This document shows positions 1 to 7,700 of a stretch of DNA of 10,901 nt, piece by piece. Below the pieces are notes generated by a model. That model ran no database searches. It saw only the letters and a program-made list of their open reading frames with translations, and was not told the DNA's origin. The stretch spans positions 1 through 10,901 of the forward strand of contig CAMWIF010000048.1 of NCBI GenBank assembly GCA_947174225.1, given 5' to 3'. A program made the translations under genes and the position numbers. The stretch is from an uncultured Porphyromonadaceae bacterium (GTDB taxonomy: Bacteria; Bacteroidota; Bacteroidia; Bacteroidales; Muribaculaceae). Numbering within the stretch: the first letter of the stretch is position 1; every line of letters starts with the position of its first letter.

Positions 1-916
1 CCGTGACAGAGCTTATAGAGCTTTACTCAAGACGGCAATGGATACAATTCGTGGTAATGGGTTGAGGCAGAAATACGGATACATTCCGTTTGATATGTGG
101 AATGAATCTGTGGCTTATGATATGGAATATGCTCTTGCCGACGGTGCTGTAGCTTTGGCAGCGAAAGCTATGGGAGACAGCCTCAACTATGAATACTTCA
201 CTAATCGCAGCCATTCTTACCGTAACTATTTCGACCCTTCCACAGGTTTTATGAGGGGCAAAGACAGCAAAGGGAATTGGCGTGAGCCGTTCAATGTGTT
301 GGACGCATCACACAGGGCAAACGATTACTGCGAGGGAAACGCCTGGCAATACACGTGGCTTGTGCCTCACGATGTGGAGGGTCTAAAAGATTGCTTTGGC
401 TCCAAAGAGAAACTTATTGCCAAACTTGATTCTCTATTCACCATTCAGGCTGGGCTTGAAGGGACAGACATTTCTCCGGACGTGTCGGGTTTTATCGGTC
501 AGTATGCCCACGGAAATGAGCCGGGTCATCATACTGCCTATCTCTACACAATGCTCGGTGAGCCGGAGAAGACGGCTGACCGGATAAGAGAAATTATGGC
601 TACGATGTATACCACCGCGCCTGACGGTCTTTCCGGAAATGAAGATGTGGGTCAGATGTCGGCTTGGTATGTGCTCTCGGCGATGGGACTGTATGAGGTG
701 GAACCGGGATCGGGACGTTATTGGTTTGGCAGCCCACTTTTTGATGAGGTGGAGATTGATGTGCCGGGCGGTGTATTCCGAATCGTTGCAGAGAATAATG
801 GAGCAAAGCATCCGTATATCGAATCGGCATATCTGAACGGAAAGAAACTTGAAGAGAGCTTCATTTCTTATTCAGATATTATGAAAGGGGGTGAGCTGAA
901 ATTCCGTATGAGATAG
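1..916 (+). CDS. GH92 family exo-alpha-mannosidase, C-terminal part (5' end outside window)
   Basis: The reading frame is open from the first bases of the window (codons from position 2), so the ATG at 38 is an internal methionine and not the start. About 304 residues are visible. Family members are usually around 700-780 residues, so roughly the first 60% is missing. Counting from the ATG at 38, recognisable GH92 blocks are the DPSTGFMRG segment (66-74), CEGNAWQYTW (98-107, holding the glutamate at 332-334 that I take to be the family catalytic acid), GNEPGHHTAYLY (159-170) and the acidic signature GNEDVGQMSAW (200-210), followed by the terminal beta-sandwich. GH92 enzymes are calcium-dependent inverting exo-alpha-mannosidases that remove alpha-1,2, alpha-1,3 or other mannosyl units from mannans and N-glycans. 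The linkage preference cannot be read from this part. The signal peptide is outside the window, so location (periplasm or surface) is unknown. The gene ends at TAG 914-916, 52 bases before a terminator, so it closes a separate upstream transcript of the same mannan-related locus. Confidence 0.93.
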   Translation, partial: RDRAYRALLKTAMDTIRGNGLRQKYGYIPFDMWNESVAYDMEYALADGAVALAAKAMGDSLNYEYFTNRSHSYRNYFDPSTGFMRGKDSKGNWREPFNVLDASHRANDYCEGNAWQYTWLVPHDVEGLKDCFGSKEKLIAKLDSLFTIQAGLEGTDISPDVSGFIGQYAHGNEPGHHTAYLYTMLGEPEKTADRIREIMATMYTTAPDGLSGNEDVGQMSAWYVLSAMGLYEVEPGSGRYWFGSPLFDEVEIDVPGGVFRIVAENNGAKHPYIESAYLNGKKLEESFISYSDIMKGGELKFRMR

Positions 917-968
917 CGATCCGTTGAGGATATTGAAGAGGTGCTGTTGCATATCTTTTTGAGATTTT

Positions 969-1004
969 AAGGACTGATTCCGATTTTGGAGTCAGTCTTT
1001 TTTT
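969..1004 (+). terminator. Intrinsic (Rho-independent) terminator after the GH92 gene
   Basis: A 10-bp stem is formed by GACTGATTCC (972-981) and GGAGTCAGTC (988-997), with one G-T wobble and a 6-base loop GATTTT (982-987). It is followed at once by seven T residues (998-1004). Flanking A969-A970 can extend the stem into the T tract. Its position 52 bases after the GH92 stop separates that gene from the downstream operon. Confidence 0.9.
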
Positions 1005-1366
1005 GTATGGTTGGGCAAGGCTTTTATGTGTCGGAAAGATATGGATAGGGATTGTTTCACCTTGCGACAAACCTTTCATAGAGGGAAATGTAGATATAGA
1101 TATACATTGATTGATAACGTGTTAGAGTATATATGTAGACAGTGTTGGCAGAATTGGACACATAGATTGTAGAGTGAAAATTTCTTATTTTGGGTATGGA
1201 ATTGTGTATATAGGAATGACAGATGTGTGTATACAGGCGACTATGGACAGCTTTGGCAGAAGCGGGTTACAAGTATCCGGCGAAGAAGTGCGTACTTTGC
1301 GGTGTAATTAGAAAATCGAGTTAATAGGTTAGTTTAAGTTAAAAATTTCAGTTAGGTTAACATTTT
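1005..1366. other. Non-coding, repeat-bearing region upstream of the PUL operon promoter
   Basis: No convincing gene is seen in this stretch between the terminator and the candidate promoter. It is A/T-rich and holds short repeats: an imperfect 16-base direct repeat (GACAGTGTTGGCAGAA at 1138-1153 and GACAGCTTTGGCAGAA at 1246-1261, 14 of 16 identical), a further GACAG at 1218-1222, and TAGGTTA at 1325-1331 and 1353-1359. The placement upstream of a promoter fits regulator-binding sites, for example for a hybrid two-component (HTCS) or SusR-like activator encoded elsewhere; this is inference. A 33-codon reading frame at 1223-1324 was judged not to be a supported gene. Confidence 0.5.
1138..1261 (+). 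repeat. Imperfect 16-base direct repeat pair upstream of the operon
   Basis: The copies are at 1138-1153 (GACAGTGTTGGCAGAA) and 1246-1261 (GACAGCTTTGGCAGAA), 108 bases apart start to start, differing at two adjacent positions. Both lie upstream of the candidate -7 element at 1367. Paired direct repeats of this kind are plausible activator sites, but nothing in the sequence identifies the binding protein. Confidence 0.55.
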
Positions 1367-1374
1367 TAGGTTTG
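1346..1374 (+). promoter_or_regulatory. Candidate Bacteroidetes-type promoter for the five-gene operon
   Basis: TAGGTTTG at 1367-1374 matches the Bacteroides -7 consensus TAnnTTTG exactly. The -33 element (consensus TTTG) is poor: the best match is TTTC at 1346-1349, with a 17-base spacer that is a few bases shorter than usual. A weak -33 box is common at promoters that need an activator. Transcription from here would give a leader of roughly 110-120 bases before the ATG at 1499. It is the best match to the consensus in this intergenic region. Confidence 0.5.
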
Positions 1375-1395
1375 CTACAGAATGAGTGTAAAATT

Positions 1396-1438
1396 TTAAG
1401 GTAAAATATAACGACACCATAAAAGTATTAAGGTAAAA
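1396..1438 (+). repeat. Perfect 11-base direct repeat in the operon leader
   Basis: TTAAGGTAAAA occurs at 1396-1406 and again at 1428-1438, exactly 32 bases apart, or about three DNA helical turns. Both copies lie just downstream of the candidate -7 element and so would be in the 5' leader of the transcript. This could be an operator for a factor binding one DNA face, or a leader RNA element. The A/T-rich composition makes a chance repeat possible. Confidence 0.5.
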
Positions 1439-1477
1439 AAGATTGTTTTTCGACGGTTCAAAGAAGAGAAAAATTTT

Positions 1478-1493
1478 TAATTAATCAACATCA
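1478..1493 (+). promoter_or_regulatory. Translation-start leader motif shared with the susC gene, copy 1
   Basis: TAATTAATCAACATCA ends 5 bases before the ATG at 1499. Almost the same 16 bases (15 of 16 identical) end 6 bases before the susC ATG at 4800. There is no strong Shine-Dalgarno sequence at either start. A/T-rich unstructured leaders of this type are usual for Bacteroidota, but the near-identity of these two is more than composition alone suggests. Confidence 0.5.
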
Positions 1494-1498
1494 TACTT

Positions 1499-3301
1499 AT
1501 GCGAACAACAAAACTAATTAATCGAATCGGACTGGTTGCCCTTCTTGGCATATTGTCCCTTTTCGCTTCCGGATGCTCCGATAAGGAGGGAGCTATGGGT
1601 GATGAAGTGGTAGGTCAAGGCACTTTAAACGGTGTGGTGACCGACGATTTGAATCAGCCTTTATCTGGCGTGACGGTGACAGATCTCAGCTCTGCAAAGT
1701 CAACTTCAACCTCTACGGATGGTAGCTTTACACTTAGCGACATTGCCCTGCATAGTGAAGGACAGATAGTGACTTTTGAGAAGACCGGTTATGAGACCAC
1801 TTCAATCACTCTCGTACCTGCCAAGTTTGCAAAGGGCATTGCCACGGCAAACGTAGAAATGACTTTCGCGAATGCCATCATCAAAGGTTACCTTACAGAT
1901 GCACGCAACAACAATCAGCCGCTTGCCGGAGCTGAGGTCAGCGTAAGCACTACAAATAAAGCAGTGTCGGATGCACAGGGTTATTACGAGATAGCCGGAC
2001 TCGCACTGCGCGATTATACTTTGACCATTACTAAGGAGGGTTATCCCACACTTACCACCACTATCGCCGCCGGTGCATTTGTAGACGGTGTGGCAACTTT
2101 TGACGCTCGCCTCGGAAGCACCGAACTGCTTCGTGGCATAACAGTTGAGGATCTCCGTAACGCCCCAAAATGGTATAACAACGAATTTAAGGGTGGACGT
2201 AATGCCGATGCTTACCCGATGTTTGACTGGGCTTGCGACTATATGGGCTCGATCTCAACCTGGACCGGTGACTACGAGGAGCAGAACGAAGGCTCAACAC
2301 TGAGAATACGCAACGGTGAAAGCGACCAGAGCAATCCTGCCGATGATAAGAACTTCGATACCTTTGTATACGGACGTAAGCTTATCACCGCTGACAACAG
2401 TAAGTTCACTATCCAGCTCCGCACCCATCAGTCGCCCTGCTATTGGGGTGTGCAGATTGTAGACCTCACGAAAGCAGAACCGACACTGGAATACGTAGGT
2501 GACATCCGTATAGCCGACAGCGGGTCTTATTACAGTGAATTCTTCGACCTTTCACCCTGGGAGGGTAAAGAGGTAGTTGTGATTGTAGGTCACTACCGTA
2601 TGGAAAGCGGCGACTACTGGCGTCAGCTTGTACTCCGTCGCTTCTCATTCAGCAACGAATACTTTGCCAACGAGGTATACACCTGGATGCCCGGCACCGA
2701 GATTGCCGACCTTCCCGGATGGCATATGACTGAATCTATGGTACGTTCCTCAATGCCGCAGGATTTAACACACTACACAGGTATCAGCCCTGTAGGTGGC
2801 AACCGCGACAACTATATCGACGCTTACCAAAGCTGGCACGCTGCAAGCCACGTAATGGCTTACTGGACTCATATGCCGCTTCATAAGGATCCGGATGTAT
2901 TCGCCAACGAAGGCTATATGATCAAGACACGCGGCGGTGAACCTGCCGACACAAAGGAGCCAGAGCAGTATGTATATGCGAAATACTCAATCGCACTGGG
3001 TCACGACAAGTTAATTCTCACCACACGCAACTTCGGTGACAACTATACATTCTTCAAACTCACCGCAATCACGATGGACTGCAAAGCTCACTTTATGGAT
3101 CCTTCGGAGAACGATGCCCTCGAAGCCTCCGCAGCTGAAGACGGATGCTGGAAATTCAAGAGCGGTGAGGACTACTGCCACTTCACCTACGATCTTTCAG
3201 AATTTGACGGCCAAGATGTGATGATCTGCATCAGCGTACACAACGGAGAGGTCAACGGCGACGAGAACAAGCTCACACTCAATGCTATCGATATACAATA
3301 A
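1499..3301 (+). CDS. Large modular surface lipoprotein (two carboxypeptidase-regulatory-like domains plus duplicated C-terminal beta-sandwich module); putative surface glycan-binding protein
   Basis: This is a 600-residue protein of unrecognised specific function. It starts with a lipoprotein signal: a hydrophobic stretch at 10-22 and lipobox ASGC with Cys26. The mature start CSDKEG carries acidic residues typical of Bacteroidota surface export. Two CarboxypepD_reg-like beta-sandwich domains follow at about 41-121 (GTLNGVVTDDLNQPLSGVTV onset, TDGSFTL) and 126-204 (IIKGYLTDARNNNQPLAG onset, DAQGYYEIAGL). The remaining 380 residues appear to be two diverged copies of one module, about 223-386 and 405-600. 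Each ends in a DLS-x-(W/F)-(E/D)-G-(K/Q)-(E/D)-V strand (350-359 and 565-574) then a final strand with aromatic and polar residues. That ending resembles cleaved-adhesin/choice-of-anchor-J and other jelly-roll carbohydrate-binding folds. The copies are rich in Trp and Tyr (W225, W244, W255, W316, W408, W446, W456), as expected for sugar stacking. It is first in the operon, 18 bases before the GH76 gene. No catalytic motif is seen, so glycan binding is inferred from context and architecture. Confidence 0.85.
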   Translation: MRTTKLINRIGLVALLGILSLFASGCSDKEGAMGDEVVGQGTLNGVVTDDLNQPLSGVTVTDLSSAKSTSTSTDGSFTLSDIALHSEGQIVTFEKTGYETTSITLVPAKFAKGIATANVEMTFANAIIKGYLTDARNNNQPLAGAEVSVSTTNKAVSDAQGYYEIAGLALRDYTLTITKEGYPTLTTTIAAGAFVDGVATFDARLGSTELLRGITVEDLRNAPKWYNNEFKGGRNADAYPMFDWACDYMGSISTWTGDYEEQNEGSTLRIRNGESDQSNPADDKNFDTFVYGRKLITADNSKFTIQLRTHQSPCYWGVQIVDLTKAEPTLEYVGDIRIADSGSYYSEFFDLSPWEGKEVVVIVGHYRMESGDYWRQLVLRRFSFSNEYFANEVYTWMPGTEIADLPGWHMTESMVRSSMPQDLTHYTGISPVGGNRDNYIDAYQSWHAASHVMAYWTHMPLHKDPDVFANEGYMIKTRGGEPADTKEPEQYVYAKYSIALGHDKLILTTRNFGDNYTFFKLTAITMDCKAHFMDPSENDALEASAAEDGCWKFKSGEDYCHFTYDLSEFDGQDVMICISVHNGEVNGDENKLTLNAIDIQ

Positions 3302-3319
3302 TCTCAAAATCAAGAGACA

Positions 3320-4780
3320 ATGAAAAGTTCACACATATTTATGGCAGTGTCGCTGCTGATGTGTGCCTCCGCATGCTCGTCAGACGATCCGAAGGATTCG
3401 CCTGACGAGCCCCAGGGAGGGAACAAGCCGAACGTGGAGACTCCCACGGCATCGGTGGCAGAAAGCAATACCCAAAGGGCTATCACAATCATCAATGCTG
3501 CCGTAGAAAACTACTTCGACGGACAGTCGATGAAGATGTCAAGAAAGTTTAATCCTTTCACCGGCAATAAATCAAGTGAAATCGGGAGCGTCTGGATGTA
3601 TACCAGTTCGATTGAGGCGGTCAACGCGGCGATGACAGCTATGAAAGATCTCAAGGATAGCGGCAAGCCGGAACTCTATAATACCAATTGGGAGAGTTAC
3701 AAGACACTTCTTGAGAAACTGATCGATAATCTCGATTACTATGCCGGCACATTCACACTGACTTCCTATACAGGCACTGACAGTTGGACAGTATATGCCG
3801 TTAACCGTGCTGAAGGTAAAGGTACGGCAGACGTGACGGGAGTGCTCAATGTGTATGACGACCAAGAATGGCTTGTGAGAGAGCTGATAGAGTCTTACCG
3901 CGTTACGGGTAATTCCAAATACCTTGAAAAAGCTGAATATCTCACCTCATACGTGCTTGACGGTTGGGACCGTACACTGGATAATGAGGGGAATGAGAAC
4001 GGAGGCATCACCTGGGGACCCGGTTACACCACTAAACATTCCTGCAGCAATGGTCCGATGATAAGTCCTTTGGTTTGGCTCAGCGACATTTACAAAGGTA
4101 AGAGCGACGTGGTAGCCTACAAAATCATTGATGCTGACAAGAAGCGCGTGGATGTGACAGCCAACAAGAGCGACTACTATCTGGAGATGGCGAAGAAGGT
4201 ATATGACTGGCAGAAGCGTAAGCTCTACAATGCCGATAAAGGTGTCTACTGGGATATGCTCGGTGCAGACGGCGACATAGCCTATGAAACTATCGACGGA
4301 GTTCGCTACCGTGCCAACAACCGCGACACCGGAGCCACAGGTAATTTCTACAGCTACAATACAGGAACAATGGTGTCAGGAGCAGCCGCTCTGGCAGAAT
4401 CAACCGGTGAGACGGCATATCTTGAAGATCTGAAATCGCTCACGGCAAGCAGCTTCCGCCACTTCGCTCAGTTGGGCACCTCGCTTGCCGGCTATTATTC
4501 CTTCGAGCTTTCCGGTTTCTCCCCTTGGTTTAACGGAGTGCTTATGAGAGGCTATGCCGAAGCTTACGGACAGTGTGCCGACGCAGCCGATTGCTTAAAG
4601 GCCTTCCAAGACAATCTTGACTATGGCTACAGCAACTTCCTTGAAAATGATATGCTGCCCGTGAATCTCCTCGCCGGCTGGAGCCGTGATAGGTCGAAAT
4701 GTGACACGGAGGCTATGTTCACTTTCTGTTATGCAGCGGAGTATGCGGTCTTAGCGAGTTATGAAGTTAAAAAGAAATAA
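3320..4780 (+). CDS. GH76 family endo-alpha-1,6-mannanase lipoprotein
   Basis: This 486-residue protein has a lipoprotein signal (MCASAC, Cys19) followed by SSDDPKD, an acidic sequence that suggests surface display. A low-complexity Pro/Asp/Glu linker (about 20-48) leads into the catalytic (alpha/alpha)6 domain. GH76 hallmarks are the adjacent catalytic aspartates in NVYDDQEWLVREL (D180-D181, nucleophile and acid/base in this family), GGITWGPGYTTKHSCSNGP (228-246), SYNTGTMVSGAAAL (345-358) and the PWFNGVLMRG helix (402-411). GH76 enzymes cut internal alpha-1,6-mannosidic bonds with retention, opening the backbone of fungal-type alpha-mannan. The likely role here is to release oligosaccharides at the cell surface for SusD/SusC uptake. 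The chosen ATG gives the intact signal peptide and follows the previous stop by 18 bases, with only a weak purine-rich AAGAGA ahead of it. The gene sits upstream of susC, whereas PUL enzymes often follow susD. Substrate assignment rests on the family; activity on side-chain-bearing mannan cannot be judged. Confidence 0.92.
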   Translation: MKSSHIFMAVSLLMCASACSSDDPKDSPDEPQGGNKPNVETPTASVAESNTQRAITIINAAVENYFDGQSMKMSRKFNPFTGNKSSEIGSVWMYTSSIEAVNAAMTAMKDLKDSGKPELYNTNWESYKTLLEKLIDNLDYYAGTFTLTSYTGTDSWTVYAVNRAEGKGTADVTGVLNVYDDQEWLVRELIESYRVTGNSKYLEKAEYLTSYVLDGWDRTLDNEGNENGGITWGPGYTTKHSCSNGPMISPLVWLSDIYKGKSDVVAYKIIDADKKRVDVTANKSDYYLEMAKKVYDWQKRKLYNADKGVYWDMLGADGDIAYETIDGVRYRANNRDTGATGNFYSYNTGTMVSGAAALAESTGETAYLEDLKSLTASSFRHFAQLGTSLAGYYSFELSGFSPWFNGVLMRGYAEAYGQCADAADCLKAFQDNLDYGYSNFLENDMLPVNLLAGWSRDRSKCDTEAMFTFCYAAEYAVLASYEVKKK

Positions 4781-4793
4781 CTAATCAACATCA
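4778..4793 (+). promoter_or_regulatory. Translation-start leader motif, copy 2 (before susC)
   Basis: TAACTAATCAACATCA overlaps the TAA stop of the GH76 gene (4778-4780) and ends 6 bases before the susC ATG. It differs by one base from the leader at 1478-1493. It holds no purine-rich Shine-Dalgarno sequence. No internal promoter matching TAnnTTTG is visible here. Confidence 0.5.
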
Positions 4794-4799
4794 ACTAAT

Positions 4800-7700
4800 A
4801 TGTACAGAACCCTTAAATTAAGAAGCACACTGCTGAAGGTGGTGACAGCGCTTATCATAGCATTCACCTCTTCGAGTGCGGTGGCACAAACGACGCTGAC
4901 CATCAGCGGCACCGTGACTGACAACGATAACGAGCCCCTCATCGGAGCGACTGTGATGGTAAAGAATACTACCGTAGGTGTAGCTACAGACATTGATGGG
5001 CACTATGTGCTCAACGCACCGTCAGACGCGATCTTAGTAGTGTCATACATCGGCTATAATCCCATATCGGAGGCAGTGAACGGGCGCACCAATATCAACT
5101 TCGTGTTGAGTAGCAGCAGTGAATCACTCGATGAGGTAGTGGTGGTAGGTTACGGCGTGCAGCGCAGAGGCTCAATCACCGGTGCGGTGTCGGAGCTGAA
5201 AGGTGACGCGATGATCAAGACCAACAACGAGAACCCCCAGAATATGCTTACCGGTAAGATTCCCGGTGTGCGCGTATGGCAGAAGAGTTCCGAACCGGGC
5301 ACATATAACAATAACTTCGACATCCGTGGTATGGGTTCACCTTTGGTGGTAATCGACGGTGTGCCTCGTACGGTTGAGGATTTCCAGCGTCTCAACGCCA
5401 ATGACATTCAGGATGTGTCGGTGCTTAAGGATGCGGCGGCAGCCATCTACGGTGTGAGAGCTGCAAACGGTGTGCTCCTCGTGACCACCAAGCAGGGCAC
5501 GGCAGGAACAGCCAAGGTAAGTTATAACGGTTCGTTCACTATCCAGAAGCCCAAATCGATGCCTCAGTTGGCTAACGCCTTCGATGCAATGACCATCTGG
5601 AATGAAAGAGGACGTAACAATATCAACGGCGGACAGCTTTACTATACGGAATCTGATTTCGAGGCTTACGCAAGCGGACTGCGTCAGCAGACCGACTGGA
5701 ACGGGGAAGTGATAGCCTCGTGGTCGCCCCAGACCCAGCACGACGTGAGCGTATCGGGTGGCAACGACCGCACAAGATATTTCGCAAGTCTCGGCTACAT
5801 CTACCAAGAGGGTATGTTTAAGTCTGGCGACCTCAACTATGACAAGCTCAATCTCCGTAGCAACCTTTCAACCACAATATGGAACGGCATCAAGCTCGAT
5901 CTTAACATCTCGGCAATGTCTGACATCCGTAACACCCCTTACTACAGCTCTGTAGACATTATCCGCAACTATTGGAGCCAGGGTGTGCTTCATCCCGCAT
6001 ATGCCGATCCGGAGCGCACAATGCTCAACTATGCAGGTCTTGACCTTGAGCGCAATACAGTGGCTATGATGACAAGCGACATCTCCGGTCACCGTAAATA
6101 CAGAAGGAAAATGTTCCAGTCGAGCGCGGCTCTCAACATTGACTTCGGCGCTTACACCTCAGCTCTCAAAGGACTTTCGGCAAAAGGCTTGGTAAGCTAC
6201 GACTATACCGTTGACAACAACGAGATTTACAAGAAGGAATTCACACAGTATGCTTATAACGAGGCTGACGGCTCTTATACTTCCAAAGTATTCTCTGAGA
6301 CCTCACCTTCAAATATGCGTCGCGAATTCTACGACAAGTCGCAGTTTATGCTCCAGTTCACACTCAACTACCTCCGCACTTTCGCGGATATGCACAATGT
6401 AGGTGCTGTGGTAGGCTACGAGTCAACCTCACGCCACGGCGATAACTTCTACGCATATCGTGACCTCGCATTCACCGTGCCTTATCTTCTTGCCGGTGTG
6501 GAGGATGGTCAGGTAGGCTCGATGAACACAGATCTCGGTTCGCTCTACGACTTCGGCAATCGTGCGGTGATAGCCCGTGTAACATATGACTACGATAACC
6601 GTTATCTTATAGAGGGACAGTTCCGCTATGACGGTTCTTCGAAATTTGCCAAGGGTCATCGCTGGGGCTTCTTCCCCTCGGTATCGGCAGGTTGGCGTAT
6701 CGCAGAGGAGCATTGGTTCAGGGAGAGCATCGATCCCAACGGATTCGTAAATCAGTTGAAGCTCAGAGCAAGCTACGGTGTGCTCGGTGATGACGGTTCA
6801 ATCAATTATGAATGGCTTCAGGGCTTCACCTACAGAGGTGGCACGGCAGCCGACAACGGTAACTACAACGGTTATTCTCCAGGCTACATCTTCGACGGCG
6901 ACTTCATCTATGGCGCCAGTCCGTCCGGTATTCCAAATGTGCTTCTGAGCTGGTATAAGTCGAAGACCTTCAACGTCGGTGTAGATTTCGAGAGCCGTAA
7001 CGGTCTTATCGGTGCCACAGTAGACTACTTCGTGCGTAACCGTTCAGGTCTCTTTGAGCGCAGAGGGGGTGATCTTCCGACAGTGGTAGGAGCCACAGCT
7101 CCTCTTGAGAATGTCAACTCTGACCGTCATTATGGTCTTGAGGTCTCTCTCACTCACCGCTACAACATCGGCGACTGGAGCTGGAGCGCACGCGGCATCT
7201 TCTCGATAACCCGCAACAAGTACCTTACCGCCGTTCAGAACGGTCCGTATGCCAACTCATATGACAAATGGCGCCACGACAACCTCAACAACCGCTTCCA
7301 GGGTGTTCAGTTCGGTTACGAAGGTAACGGTCGCTACAACAACTGGTATGAGATCTGGAACGAAACCCTTTATACAGAGCGTGACCTTCTCCCCGGCGAC
7401 TACAAATATCTTGACTGGAACGGCGACGGCGAGATCAACGGTGAGGATGAGCATCCTTACGCATTCGACCAGACTCCCTGGATGAACTTCTCACTTGACG
7501 TAAATGTGCTCTGGAAAGGATTCGACTTCAATATGCTCTGGCAGGGTTCCGCACTTGGTTCGATGTCATATGAAGAACCTCTCTTCAGCGTGTGGGGACA
7601 GAACGGTGGCGGTGTTCTTGAGCAGTTTACCGACCGTTGGCACACAGTAGACCCCAACGCCGATATCTACGACCCGGCTACAGAGTGGGTGAGCGGCTAC

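Noticed and set aside
38..40. ATG as start codon of the first gene
   Set aside because: The frame is open upstream to the window edge, the protein lacks a signal peptide from this point, and GH92 proteins are more than twice as long; the gene is cut by the window.
1085..1125. Tandem TAGATA TAGATA and TTGATTGA runs in the upstream region
   Set aside because: Only two units each in A/T-rich DNA; too short to call a repeat element or a regulatory site.
1186..1192. Promoter-like TATTTTG, and similar TACTTTG at 1293-1299
   Set aside because: Both are one base short of the TAnnTTTG pattern and have no suitable TTTG element about 26 bases upstream, so the exact match at 1367-1374 was preferred.
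1223..1324. Small open frame of 33 codons containing a CVLC motif (...YPAKKCVLCGVIRKSS), in the intergenic region
   Set aside because: The motif looks faintly like the end of a zinc-ribbon protein, but the frame is short, has no recognisable start signal, overlaps one of the direct repeats, and has no related sequence upstream in frame (stop at 1217-1219). A chance frame or an unrecognisable relic is as likely.
5337..5807. Long open frame on the - strand inside susC
   Set aside because: It lies fully opposite the conserved plug and barrel coding sequence and its translation has no recognisable features; it is a shadow of the real gene. The same applies to the 434-811 and 9603-9971 minus-strand frames.
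7413..7448. Dockerin-like calcium loop in SusC as a sign of a cellulosome-type dockerin
   Set aside because: Only one loop is present and similar DxNxDG turns are common in SusC barrels; it is likely a calcium-binding or structural loop of the transporter.
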